From NCBI GenBank assembly GCA_030267565.1, contig BRXU01000084.1, forward strand, positions 1-64,000: a DNA stretch of 64,000 nt, given 5' to 3'. Position 1 is the stretch's first letter. Each line of letters starts with the position of its first letter. A program made the translations under genes and the position numbers. The stretch comes from Pleodorina starrii (lineage: Eukaryota; Chlorophyta; Chlorophyceae; Chlamydomonadales; Volvocaceae). Positions 47,733-58,979 of the stretch are shown in pieces. The notes under the pieces are model-generated. The model saw only the letters and a list, made by a program, of their open reading frames with translations, did not search any database and was not told where the DNA came from.

Positions 47733-47759
47733 ACATAGCTGTCTCAGCTGTTTTTCGTG
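47283..47759 (-). other. Josephin-like protease domain including residues upstream of the first ATG
   Basis: The reading frame from 47759 begins HEKQLRQLC and runs into MIHSINNLLGG. This matches the Josephin signature with the catalytic Gln (47750-47748) and Cys (47735-47733). His124 and Asp139 of ORF2 complete the triad. Josephin domains are deubiquitinating peptidases of the ataxin-3 type. A cysteine protease is reported for Dualen; equating it with this fold is my inference. Confidence 0.75.
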
Positions 47760-47873
47760 GTACAGGGGCGCGCCCGGTGCAGCGGGACCGGGGGGTGGCC
47801 AAGTGATGTCTGCGGGTGGCCTTGGTGCATGGCCCCTCCGCGGTTCCCCCCGAGCCTTGTTCTCTTGGCGGGT
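47744..47873 (-). other. ORF1/ORF2 overlap, ORF2 in -1 frame
   Basis: ORF1 ends with TGA at 47746-47744. The ORF2 frame is open from just after a TAG at 47876-47874, giving a 130-nt dual-open window without any ATG in the ORF2 frame. Just before the ORF1 stop the sequence reads ACG AAA AAC AGC TGA in the ORF1 frame. The G-AAA-AAC there resembles a -1 slippery heptamer but its first position does not match the rule. A CTG at 47765-47763 in the ORF2 frame has poor initiation context (C at -3, T at +4). Confidence 0.7.
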
Positions 47874-50029
47874 CTATCGGGTCGGCCGGCGCAGGGCGCG
47901 TATTCGGGGTGAGCGCAGCGCGAGCTGTGCTCAGGTGGATTGCCGGGGTTTTTTGGTATTTGGTATTTTGGCGCAGGTTGATTGCTGGTGCACCCGCGGT
48001 TGCAGGTGTGTGAGTGGGGGTGGTTCCAGATGGCCAGGGCGAGAAGTGTTAGTACGCTGGTGAACGGGTCGAGCGTTGCGTTGAGGTGGGCCGTGGTGAG
48101 TCCTACTACGGTGCAGGCGGTGAGTAGGTGCCATGTGTGGCGCGCCGCGAGTGGCACCGCTTGGAGCCCAGGGGTAACGATGGGGATTCCCAGGGTTAGG
48201 ATTGGCACGTGTGCGTCGGCTGTAGCAAGTAGCCAGCACAGCGACGCTAGGGTCAGGAGAGACGTTGCTGCCCGCACGTAGAGGCCTGGGGAGTTCTGTA
48301 CCGTTCGGACTTCTGAGCGGGTGACAAGTGCAGCATGCAAGATTGCCTTCACAGATGTTATTCCTGCCGGTATAACTATGAGAACTGTGACAACGTACGC
48401 CAGTCCATAGAGTGTCAGGGCCCCTAGCACGAGCCAGATCGCCTCAGTCAGTGGGGGGAGTGAGAATGCAAGCACTCCAGGGATCAGAGTGTACGGAAGG
48501 AGGAGGATGCAGTACCAGCCCTGTCGCCATTCAGACAGCGTTCGAATTGCGCTCCCTTTGACGGTGAATGTCCGTTTCACTACGTTGCATGTTCGACGGG
48601 CAAGGTTGCCGCCCCACGCGTAGGCCAGGTAGGCGCAGCCTAGCGTGCAGCCGACAGCGATGGTGTCGACAGTCGCACAGGATACGTCTGCCGCGAGGTG
48701 GAGGGTCAGGTCCGCCACCGATAGGGCTATCTTCGCGGTCAGCAGCCCGGTGTTGCAGGCTAGCCACACGATGGTGGCCATGATATATGCTGTGCCCGTC
48801 GAGAGGTTTTGCAATATTCGTAATGCACCCTGCCAGGTGGTGCACGGCTGGGGGAAAGATATAAAGCGGGGAGTGGCTGTGCCGCTGGTAGTGCTTCGGT
48901 GCTGTACGTCAACGTCAGGTCGTTCGTGTTCCGGTATTCTTTGGATTGCTTCCTTACTATTCACCGGTTGCTTGATGGGTCTTCTAAGTTGCCCCCATGT
49001 TCCTCTTTTTGACCTGTTGTGGCCTTTGTTGGCTACCAAGTCGGTCGCCCGCCCATTACTTAGGTCTCCGACGTTCCTGCCTTCGTAGCTTTGACATGTT
49101 CCCATAACCATGCTTGTGCTGCATCTTGTTATTATCAAGCTGCGATTGCCTGTCTGGTGGTCGCACTCGGGAACTGCCCCTCGGTAGGAGTGATATGTTT
49201 CAGGCGCTCTTTCGTAAGTTGCGTTATACTGCCTTATAGATAACGGATAAATGTCCGCTACCGGACAAGGCACATTTCTGCCGTTAAGCGTGCTCGCGGT
49301 GCTGCCGATACTTCCGATGGGCTGGAGACCCTGGCTGAGCTCGTCGCCATTCCGGTTACATAATATTGTCCAAATATCATTATAACCGGCTATTGCGACG
49401 GGTATGGTAACCTGGCTGGAGGCCTGGGAAATGGTGACCTGGCTGGAGTCCACCCTCAGGCCCTTGACCGAACCGTTACAAGCCACCTCTAAAACATTAG
49501 AGTAAGTCTTAACGACCTCATACATGGTCGCAGTCGAGAGTGGGGTCTGGGCTCCCCCGATTTGAGTAATCGGCAGCGTCAGCTGGGCGATTGTCGCCGC
49601 TGCTGAAATCCAAATAGCGCCTACATTTTTGGATTGTTCTGAGTGGCAGTTTGTTTGATTGTAAGAGCGGTCTGTGAGACTGGGACGGGTCCCCGCGATA
49701 GCTGTCCATGGCCTTCGGGGAGAGTTTGTCTCCCGAAGAATTGGTGTTCCGTTGGCTCCCATAATGCACCAGCGGCAGTCCTCACGGTCCTTAAATGCCA
49801 GTCCGTCCCGCCCCTCCGATCCCTGGCTACAGTCAAAAGACCTTCGCCAGGTGGGGCGGGGGGATGCAGGAAGCCGAGGGACTGCAGAGTCGCTGGGCGG
49901 GCATGCCAGAGTCGGCCTGCAGAATACAAGGCTTATCAGCACGAGAATAACATGCTTGCACCATACCTTTCGCCGACTTCGTGCACCATCCATGGTCTTG
50001 TCACTGGGTTGGGATATCTCCCTATTCAT
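47744..50029 (-). CDS. ORF1: envelope-like, signal-peptide multipass membrane glycoprotein
   Basis: 761 residues. Family not recognised. A hydrophobic core at about 27-37, after a basic stretch, with a likely cleavage after TLA (residue 42), looks like a signal peptide. The next 370 residues form a Cys-containing, probably luminal or external domain with N-x-S/T sequons at N93, N124, N185, N269, N295, N338 and N408. RSKR at 339-342 is a furin-type site. From about 413 to 668 there are six to eight hydrophobic segments (413-430, 452-472, 505-523, 528-555, 586-606, 607-627, 633-668), with one more sequon at N650. The tail (669-761) is Pro-, Cys- and His-rich and basic (AKRTRL at 721-726). The ATG has A at -3 and lies 28 nt from the element's 5' end. 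It takes the place of the nucleic-acid-binding ORF1 usual in LINEs. It may be an envelope-like protein captured from a virus or a host membrane protein; neither is shown. Confidence 0.8.
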   Translation of the reverse strand: MNREISQPSDKTMDGARSRRKVWCKHVILVLISLVFCRPTLACPPSDSAVPRLPASPRPTWRRSFDCSQGSEGRDGLAFKDREDCRWCIMGANGTPILRETNSPRRPWTAIAGTRPSLTDRSYNQTNCHSEQSKNVGAIWISAAATIAQLTLPITQIGGAQTPLSTATMYEVVKTYSNVLEVACNGSVKGLRVDSSQVTISQASSQVTIPVAIAGYNDIWTILCNRNGDELSQGLQPIGSIGSTASTLNGRNVPCPVADIYPLSIRQYNATYERAPETYHSYRGAVPECDHQTGNRSLIITRCSTSMVMGTCQSYEGRNVGDLSNGRATDLVANKGHNRSKRGTWGQLRRPIKQPVNSKEAIQRIPEHERPDVDVQHRSTTSGTATPRFISFPQPCTTWQGALRILQNLSTGTAYIMATIVWLACNTGLLTAKIALSVADLTLHLAADVSCATVDTIAVGCTLGCAYLAYAWGGNLARRTCNVVKRTFTVKGSAIRTLSEWRQGWYCILLLPYTLIPGVLAFSLPPLTEAIWLVLGALTLYGLAYVVTVLIVIPAGITSVKAILHAALVTRSEVRTVQNSPGLYVRAATSLLTLASLCWLLATADAHVPILTLGIPIVTPGLQAVPLAARHTWHLLTACTVVGLTTAHLNATLDPFTSVLTLLALAIWNHPHSHTCNRGCTSNQPAPKYQIPKNPGNPPEHSSRCAHPEYAPCAGRPDRPAKRTRLGGNRGGAMHQGHPQTSLGHPPVPLHRARPCTTKNS

Positions 50030-50057
50030 AGTTGTCTCTAGGGAGTAAAAAGTAATA
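50030..50057 (-). other. 5' leader of the retroelement (28 nt)
   Basis: From the target-site duplication to the ORF1 ATG there are only 28 nt, starting TATTACTTTTTACTCCC. No room exists for a long internal promoter upstream of ORF1. Either the copy is slightly 5'-truncated, the promoter lies inside ORF1, or flanking satellite transcription is used. Confidence 0.7.
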
Positions 50058-50070
50058 AGCTGTCTTAATA
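50058..50070 (+). repeat. Target-site duplication, 5' side of element
   Basis: An exact copy of 38777-38789, including the T variant in AGCTGTCTTAATA. The satellite continues with CAATACCTAGGG in normal phase. Confidence 0.93.
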
Positions 50071-53000
50071 CAATACCTAGGGCATGGTGTGATCAGATGC
50101 TGCGAACTTTACTCGTACGGCAGTGGCACGCGGTTCGCCCCTTTGCACCCCTGTGCCTTTGCAGCTGGGGTGTGAAACCAGCCAAGCCCTCCTACACACG
50201 GTTATCGTCGGACCTAGGCCGGTAGACTTGGCACACAGCTGCCTTAATACAATACCTAGGGCTTGGTGTGATCAGATGCGGCGAACTTTACTCGTACGGC
50301 AGTGGCACGCGGTTCGCCCCTTTGCACCCCTGTGCCTTTGCAGCTGAGGTGTGAAACCAGCCCAGCCCTCCTACACACGGTTATCGTCGGACCTAGGCCG
50401 GTAGACTTGGCACACAGCTGCCTTAATACAATACCTAGGGCTTGGTGTGATCAGATGCTGCGAACTTTACTCGTACGGCAGTGGCACGCGTTTCGCCCCT
50501 TTGCACCCTGTGTCTTTGCAGCTGAGATGTGAAACCAGCCAAGCCCTCCTACACACGGTTATCGTCGGACCTAGGCCGGTAGACTTGGCACACAGCTGCC
50601 TTAATACAATACCTATGGCATGGTGTGATCAGATGCTGCGAACTTTACTCGTACGGCAGTGGCACGTGTTTCGCCCCTTTGCACCCCTGTGCCTTTGCAG
50701 CTGGGGTGTGAAACCAGCCCAGCCCTCCTACACACGGTTATCGTCGGACCTAGGCCGGTAGACTTGGCACACAGCTGCATTAATACAATACCTAGGGCTT
50801 GGTGTGATCAGATGCTGCGAACTTTACTCGTACGGCAGTGGCACGCGTTTCGCCCCTTTGCACCCTGTGCCTTTGCAGCTGAGATGTGAAACCAGCCCAG
50901 CCCTCCTACACACGGTTATCGTCGGACCTAGGCCGGTAGACTTGGCACACAGCTGCCTTAATACAATACCTATGGCATGGTGTGATCAGATGCTGCGAAC
51001 TTTACTCGTACGGCAGTGGCACGCGTTTCACCCCTTTGCACCCCTGTGCCTTTGCAGCTGAGGTGTGAAACCAGCCCAGCCCTCCTACACACGGTTATCG
51101 TCGGACCTAGGCCGGTAGACTTGGCACACAGCTGCATTAATACAATACCTAGGGCTTGGTGTGATCAGATGCTGCGAACTTTACTCGTATGGCAGTGGCA
51201 CGCGTTTCGCCCCTTTGCACCCTGTGCCTTTGCAGCTGAGGTGTGAAACCAGCCCAGCCCTCCTACACACGGTTATCGTCGGACCTAGGCCGGTAGACTT
51301 GGCACACAGCTGCATTAATACAATCCCTAGGGCTTGGTGTGATCAGATGCTGCGAACTTTACTCGTACGGCAGTGGCACGCGTTTCACCCCTTTGCACCC
51401 TGTGCCTTTGCAGCTGAGGTGTGAAACCAGCCCAGCCCTCCTACACACGGTTATCGTCGGACCTAGGCCGGTAGACTTGGCACACAGCTGCCTTAATACA
51501 ATACCTAGGGCTTGGTGTGATCAGATGCTGCGAACTTTACTCGTACGGCAGTGGCACGCGTTTCGCCCCTTTGCACCCTGTGCCTTTGCAGCAGAGGTGT
51601 GAAACCAGCCCGGCCCTCCTACACACGGTTATCGTCGGACCTAGGCCGGTAGACTTGGCACACAGCTGCCTTAATACAATACCTAGGGCATGGTGTGATC
51701 AGATGCTGCGAACTTTACTCGTACGGCAGTGGCACGCGGTTCGCCCCTTTGCACCCCTGTGCCTTTGCAGCTGGGGTGTGAAACCAGCCAAGCCCTCCTA
51801 CACACGGTTATCGTCGGACCTAGGCCGGTAGACTTGGCACACAGCTGCCTTAATACAATACCTAGGGCTTGGTGTGATCAGATGCTGCGAACTTTACTCG
51901 TACGGCAGTGGCACGCGTTTCGCCCCTTTGCACCCTGTGCCTTTGCAGCAGAGGTGTGAAACCAGCCCAGCCCTCCTACACACGGTTATCGTCGGACCTA
52001 GGCCGGTAGACTTGGCACACAGCTGCCTTAATACAATACCTATGGCATGGTGTGATCAGATGCTGCGAACTTTACTCGTACGGCAGTGGCACGCGTTTCA
52101 CCCCTTTGCACCCCTGTGCCTTTGCAGCTGAGGTGTGAAACCAGCCCAGCCCTCCTACACACGGTTATCGTCGGACCTAGGCCGGTAGACTTGGCACACA
52201 GCTGCATTAATACAATACCTAGGGCTTGGTGTGATCAGATGCTGCGAACTTTACTCGTATGGCAGTGGCACGCGTTTCGCCCCTTTGCACCCTGTGCCTT
52301 TGCAGCTGAGGTGTGAAACCAGCCCAGCCCTCCTACACACGGTTATCGTCGGACCTAGGCCGGTAGACTTGGCACACAGCTGCCTTAATACAATACCTAT
52401 GGCATGGTGTGATCAGATGCTGCGAACTTTACTCGTACGGCAGTGGCACGCGTTTCACCCCTTTGCACCCCTGTGCCTTTGCAGCTGAGGTGTGAAACCA
52501 GCCCAGCCCTCCTACACACGGTTATCGTCGGACCTAGGCCGGTAGACTTGGCACACAGCTGCCTTAATACAATACCTAGGGCTTGGTGTGATCAGATGCT
52601 GCGAACTTTACTCGTACGGCAGTGGCACGCGTTTCGCCCCTTTGCACCCTGTGCCTTTGTAGCAGAGGTGTGAAACCAGCCCGGCCCTCCTACACACGGT
52701 TATCGTCGGACCTAGGCCGGTAGACTTGGCACACAGCTGCCTTAATACAATACCTAGGGCTTGGTGTGATCAGATGCTGCGAACTTTACTCGTACGGCAG
52801 TGGCACGCGGTTCGCCCCTTTGCACCCCTGTGCCTTTGCAGCTGGGGTGTGAAACCAGCCCAGCCCTCCTACACACGGTTATCGTCGGACCTAGGCCGGT
52901 AGACTTGGCACACAGCTGCCTTAATACAATACCTAGGGCTTGGTGTGATCAGATGCTGCGAACTTTACTCGTACGGCAGTGGCACGCGTTTCGCCCCTTT

Positions 53001-54579
53001 GCACCCTGTGCCTTTGCAGCAGAGGTGTGAAACCAGCCCAGCCCTCCTACACACGGTTATCGTCGGACCTAGGCCGGTAGACTTGGCACACAGCTGCATT
53101 AATACAATACCTAGGGCTTGGTGTGATCAGATGCTGCGAACTTTACTCGTACGGCAGTGGCACGCGTTTCGCCCCTTTGCACCCTGTGCCTTTGCAGCTG
53201 AGATGTGAAACCAGCCCAGCCCTCCTACACACGGTTATCGTCGGACCTAGGCCGGTAGACTTGGCACACAGCTGCCTTAATACAATACCTATGGCATGGT
53301 GTGATCAGATGCTGCGAACTTTACTCGTACGGCAGTGGCACGCGTTTCACCCCTTTGCACCCCTGTGCCTTTGCAGCTGAGGTGTGAAACCAGCCCAGCC
53401 CTCCTACACACGGTTATCGTCGGACCTAGGCCGGTAGACTTGGCACACAGCTGCATTAATACAATACCTAGGGCTTGGTGTGATCAGATGCTGCGAACTT
53501 TACTCGTATGGCAGTGGCACGCGTTTCGCCCCTTTGCACCCTGTGCCTTTGCAGCTGAGGTGTGAAACCAGCCCAGCCCTCCTACACACGGTTATCGTCG
53601 GACCTAGGCCGGTAGACTTGGCACACAGCTGCCTTAATACAATACCTAGGGCTTGGTGTGATCAGATGCTGCGAACTTTACTCGTACGGCAGTGGCACGC
53701 GTTTCACCCCTTTGCACCCCTGTGCCTTTGCAGCTGGGGTGTGAAACCAGCCAAGCCCTCCTACACACGGTTATCGTCGGACCTAGGCCGGTAGACTTGG
53801 CACACAGCTGCCTTAATACAATACCTAGGGCATGGTGTGATCAGATGCTGCGAACTTTACTCGTACGGCAGTGGCACGCGTTTCGCCCCTTTGCACCCTG
53901 TGCCTTTGCAGCAGAGGTGTGAAACCAGCCCAGCCCTCCTACACACGGTTATCGTCGGACCTAGGCCGGTAGACTTGGCACACAGCTGCCTTAATACAAT
54001 ACCTAGGGCATGGTGTGATCAGATGCTGCGAACTTTACTCGTACGGCAGTGGCACGCGGTTCGCCCCTTTGCACCCTGTGTCTTTGCAGCTGAGATGTGA
54101 AACCAGCCAAGCCCTCCTACACACGGTTATCGTCGGACCTAGGCCGGTAGACTTGGCACACAGCTGCCTTAATACAATACCTAGGGCTTGGTGTGATCAG
54201 ATGCTGCGAACTTTACTCGTACGGCAGTGGCACGTGTTTCGCCCCTTTGCACCCCTGTGCCTTTGCAGCTGGGGTGTGAAACCAGCCCAGCCCTCCTACA
54301 CACGGTTATCGTCGGACCTAGGCCGGTAGACTTGGCACACAGCTGCATTAATACAATACCTAGGGCTTGGTGTGATCAGATGCTGCGAACTTTACTCGTA
54401 CGGCAGTGGCACGCGTTTCGCCCCTTTGCACCCTGTGCCTTTGCAGCTGAGATGTGAAACCAGCCCAGCCCTCCTACACACGGTTATCGTCGGACCTAGG
54501 CCGGTAGACTTGGCACACAGCTGCCTTAATACAATACCTAGGGCATGGTGTGATCAGATGCTGCGAACTTTACTCGTAC

Positions 54580-57500
54580 GGCAGTGGCACGCGTTTCACC
54601 CCTTTGCACCCCTGTGCCTTTGCAGCTGAGGTGTGAAACCAGCCCGGCCCTCCTACACACGGTTATCGTCGGACCTAGGCCGGTAGACTTGGCACACAGC
54701 TGCCTTAATACAATACCTAGGGCTTGGTGTGATCAGATGCTGCGAACTTTACTCGTATGGCAGTGGCACGCGTTTCGCCCCTTTGCACCCTGTGCCTTTG
54801 CAGCTGAGGTGTGAAACCAGCCCAGCCCTCCTACACACGGTTATCGTCGGACCTAGGCCGGTAGACTTGGCACACAGCTGCATTAATACAATCCCTAGGG
54901 CTTGGTGTGATCAGATGCTGCGAACTTTACTCGTACGGCAGTGGCACGCGTTTCACCCCTTTGCACCCTGTGCCTTTGCAGCTGAGGTGTGAAACCAGCC
55001 CAGCCCTCCTACACACGGTTATCGTCGGACCTAGGCCGGTAGACTTGGCACACAGCTGCCTTAATACAATACCTAGGGCTTGGTGTGATCAGATGCTGCG
55101 AACTTTACTCGTACGGCAGTGGCACGCGTTTCGCCCCTTTGCACCCTGTGCCTTTGCAGCAGAGGTGTGAAACCAGCCCGGCCCTCCTACACACGGTTAT
55201 CGTCGGACCTAGGCCGGTAGACTTGGCACACAGCTGCCTTAATACAATACCTAGGGCATGGTGTGATCAGATGCTGCGAACTTTACTCGTACGGCAGTGG
55301 CACGCGGTTCGCCCCTTTGCACCCCTGTGCCTTTGCAGCTGGGGTGTGAAACCAGCCAAGCCCTCCTACACACGGTTATCGTCGGACCTAGGCCGGTAGA
55401 CTTGGCACACAGCTGCCTTAATACAATACCTAGGGCTTGGTGTGATCAGATGCTGCGAACTTTACTCGTACGGCAGTGGCACGCGTTTCGCCCCTTTGCA
55501 CCCTGTGCCTTTGCAGCTGAGGTGTGAAACCAGCCCAGCCCTCCTACACACGGTTATCGTCGGACCTAGGCCGGTAGACTTGGCACACAGCTGCCTTAAT
55601 ACAATACCTAGGGCTTGGTGTGATCAGATGCTGCGAACTTTACTCGTACGGCAGTGGCACGCGTTTCACCCCTTTGCACCCCTGTGCCTTTGCAGCTGGG
55701 GTGTGAAACCAGCCAAGCCCTCCTACACACGGTTATCGTCGGACCTAGGCCGGTAGACTTGGCACACAGCTGCCTTAATACAATACCTAGGGCATGGTGT
55801 GATCAGATGCTGCGAACTTTACTCGTACGGCAGTGGCACGCGTTTCGCCCCTTTGCACCCTGTGCCTTTGCAGCAGAGGTGTGAAACCAGCCCAGCCCTC
55901 CTACACACGGTTATCGTCGGACCTAGGCCGGTAGACTTGGCACACAGCTGCCTTAATACAATACCTAGGGCATGGTGTGATCAGATGCTGAGAACTTTAC
56001 TCGTACGGCAGGGGCACGCGTTTCGCCCCTTTGCACCCTGTGCCTTTGCAGCTGAGGTGTGAAACCAGCCCAGCCCTCCTACACACGGTTATCGTCGGAC
56101 CTAGGCCGGTAGACTTGGCACACAGCTGCCTTAATACAATACCTAGGGCTTGGTGTGATCAGATGCTGCGAACTTTACTCGTACGGCAGTGGCACGTGTT
56201 TCACCCCTTTGCACCCCTGTGCCTTTGCAGCTGAGGTGTGAAACCAGCCCGGCCCTCCTACACACGGTTATCGTCGGACCTAGGCCGGTAGACTTGGCAC
56301 ACAGCTGCCTTAATACAATACCTAGGGCTTGGTGTGATCAGATGCTGCGAACTTTACTCGTATGGCAGTGGCACGCGTTTCGCCCCTTTGCACCCTGTGC
56401 CTTTGCAGCTGAGGTGTGAAACCAGCCCAGCCCTCCTACACACGGTTATCGTCGGACCTAGGCCGGTAGACTTGGCACACAGCTGCATTAATACAATCCC
56501 TAGGGCTTGGTGTGATCAGATGCTGCGAACTTTACTCGTACGGCAGTGGCACGCGTTTCACCCCTTTGCACCCTGTGCCTTTGCAGCTGAGGTGTGAAAC
56601 CAGCCCAGCCCTCCTACACACGGTTATCGTCGGACCTAGGCCGGTAGACTTGGCACACAGCTGCCTTAATACAATACCTAGGGCTTGGTGTGATCAGATG
56701 CTGCGAACTTTACTCGTACGGCAGTGGCACGCGTTTCGCCCCTTTGCACCCTGTGCCTTTGCAGCAGAGGTGTGAAACCAGCCCGGCCCTCCTACACACG
56801 GTTATCGTCGGACCTAGGCCGGTAGACTTGGCACACAGCTGCCTTAATACAATACCTAGGGCATGGTGTGATCAGATGCTGCGAACTTTACTCGTACGGC
56901 AGTGGCACGCGGTTCGCCCCTTTGCACCCCTGTGCCTTTGCAGCTGGGGTGTGAAACCAGCCAAGCCCTCCTACACACGGTTATCGTCGGACCTAGGCCG
57001 GTAGACTTGGCACACAGCTGCCTTAATACAATACCTAGGGCTTGGTGTGATCAGATGCTGCGAACTTTACTCGTACGGCAGTGGCACGCGTTTCGCCCCT
57101 TTGCACCCTGTGCCTTTGCAGCTGAGGTGTGAAACCAGCCCAGCCCTCCTACACACGGTTATCGTCGGACCTAGGCCGGTAGACTTGGCACACAGCTGCC
57201 TTAATACAATACCTAGGGCTTGGTGTGATCAGATGCTGCGAACTTTACTCGTACGGCAGTGGCACGCGTTTCACCCCTTTGCACCCCTGTGCCTTTGCAG
57301 CTGGGGTGTGAAACCAGCCAAGCCCTCCTACACACGGTTATCGTCGGACCTAGGCCGGTAGACTTGGCACACAGCTGCCTTAATACAATACCTAGGGCAT
57401 GGTGTGATCAGATGCTGCGAACTTTACTCGTACGGCAGTGGCACGCGTTTCGCCCCTTTGCACCCTGTGCCTTTGCAGCAGAGGTGTGAAACCAGCCCAG

Positions 57501-57790
57501 CCCTCCTACACACGGTTATCGTCGGACCTAGGCCGGTAGACTTGGCACACAGCTGCCTTAATACAATACCTAGGGCATGGTGTGATCAGATGCTGAGAAC
57601 TTTACTCGTACGGCAGGGGCACGCGTTTCGCCCCTTTGCACCCTGTGCCTTTGCAGCTGAGGTGTGAAACCAGCCCAGCCCTCCTACACACGGTTATCGT
57701 CGGACCTAGGCCGGTAGACTTGGCACACAGCTGCCTTAATACAATACCTAGGGCTTGGTGTGATCAGATGCTGCGAACTTTACTCGTACG
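54580..57790 (+). repeat. Tandem pair of 1605-bp higher-order repeats (9 monomers each)
   Basis: The variant order from about 54.58 kb is repeated 1605 bp downstream: CTCGTATGGC monomers at 54756 and 56361, AATCCCTAGGG at 54890 and 56495, and GAGAACTTTACTC with CAGGGGCACG at 55990 and 57595. The two copies appear almost identical and adjoin near 56.18 kb, which indicates a recent duplication. Confidence 0.9.
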
Positions 57791-58979
57791 GCAGTGGCAC
57801 GTGTTTCGCCCCTTTGCACCCCTGTGCCTTTGCAGCTGGGGTGTGAAACCAGCCCAGCCCTCCTACACACGGTTATCGTCGGACCTAGGCCGGTAGACTT
57901 GGCACACAGCTGCATTAATACAATACCTAGGGCTTGGTGTGATCAGATGCTGCGAACTTTACTCGTACGGCAGTGGCACGCGTTTCGCCCCTTTGCACCC
58001 TGTGCCTTTGCAGCTGAGATGTGAAACCAGCCCAGCCCTCCTACACACGGTTATCGTCGGACCTAGGCCGGTAGACTTGGCACACAGCTGCCTTAATACA
58101 ATACCTATGGCATGGTGTGATCAGATGCTGCGAACTTTACTCGTACGGCAGTGGCACGCGTTTCACCCCTTTGCACCCCTGTGCCTTTGCAGCTGAGGTG
58201 TGAAACCAGCCCGGCCCTCCTACACACGGTTATCGTCGGACCTAGGCCGGTAGACTTGGCACACAGCTGCCTTAATACAATACCTAGGGCTTGGTGTGAT
58301 CAGATGCTGCGAACTTTACTCGTACGGCAGTGGCACGCGTTTCACCCCTTTGCACCCTGTGCCTTTGCAGCTGAGGTGTGAAACCAGCCCAGCCCTCCTA
58401 CACACGGTTATCGTCGGACCTAGGCCGGTAGACTTGGCACACAGCTGCCTTAATACAATACCTAGGGCTTGGTGTGATCAGATGCTGCGAACTTTACTCG
58501 TACGGCAGTGGCACGCGTTTCGCCCCTTTGCACCCTGTGCCTTTGCAGCAGAGGTGTGAAACCAGCCCGGCCCTCCTACACACGGTTATCGTCGGACCTA
58601 GGCCGGTAGACTTGGCACACAGCTGCCTTAATACAATACCTAGGGCATGGTGTGATCAGATGCTGCGAACTTTACTCGTACGGCAGTGGCACGCGGTTCG
58701 CCCCTTTGCACCCCTGTGCCTTTGCAGCTGGGGTGTGAAACCAGCCAAGCCCTCCTACACACGGTTATCGTCGGACCTAGGCCGGTAGACTTGGCACACA
58801 GCTGCCTTAATACAATACCTAGGGCTTGGTGTGATCAGATGCTGCGAACTTTACTCGTACGGCAGTGGCACGCGTTTCGCCCCTTTGCACCCTGTGCCTT
58901 TGCAGCAGAGGTGTGAAACCAGCCCAGCCCTCCTACACACGGTTATCGTCGGACCTAGGCCGGTAGACTTGGCACACAG

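Larger units (their letters stand above)
38790..50057 (-). mobile_element. Dualen/RandI-like non-LTR retrotransposon, apparently full length (11.27 kb)
   Basis: The element is bounded by a 13-bp target-site duplication and inserted in a single satellite monomer. It has no LTRs or terminal inverted repeats and ends in a (TAA)n-type tail. Three long reading frames encode an envelope-like membrane protein; a Josephin-like protease with an APE-like endonuclease; and RT, a PCIF1-like domain, RNase H, CCHC finger and restriction-like endonuclease. Carrying both an APE and a restriction-like endonuclease together with RNase H and a cysteine protease is the hallmark reported for Dualen of Chlamydomonas reinhardtii. 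All visible catalytic motifs of RT, RNase H and APE are intact and each frame is long and open, so the insertion looks young. The two frame changes between ORFs are the only possible lesions. The satellite resumes in phase after the element, apart from the duplication. Confidence 0.85.

Noticed and set aside
47750..47756. Canonical -1 slippery heptamer at the ORF1-ORF2 junction
   Set aside because: GAAAAAC departs from X-XXY-YYZ at its first base, so it is kept only as a possible weak site.
47065..47802. Minus-strand frame of 245 residues overlapping the start of ORF2
   Set aside because: It overlaps the Josephin-like coding region in the third frame, is rich in Arg/Pro/His without a domain, and the ORF2 frame carries the conserved motifs.
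38827..50048. Plus-strand open frames across the retroelement (up to about 160 residues)
   Set aside because: They lie opposite the long minus-strand ORFs, lack recognisable domains and fit the antisense shadow of GC-rich coding sequence.
38777..50070. LTR retrotransposon or integrated retrovirus, prompted by the envelope-like ORF1
   Set aside because: There are no long terminal repeats, no integrase or aspartic protease. The RT is of LINE type with APE-like and restriction-like nucleases, and the 3' end is a simple-repeat tail.
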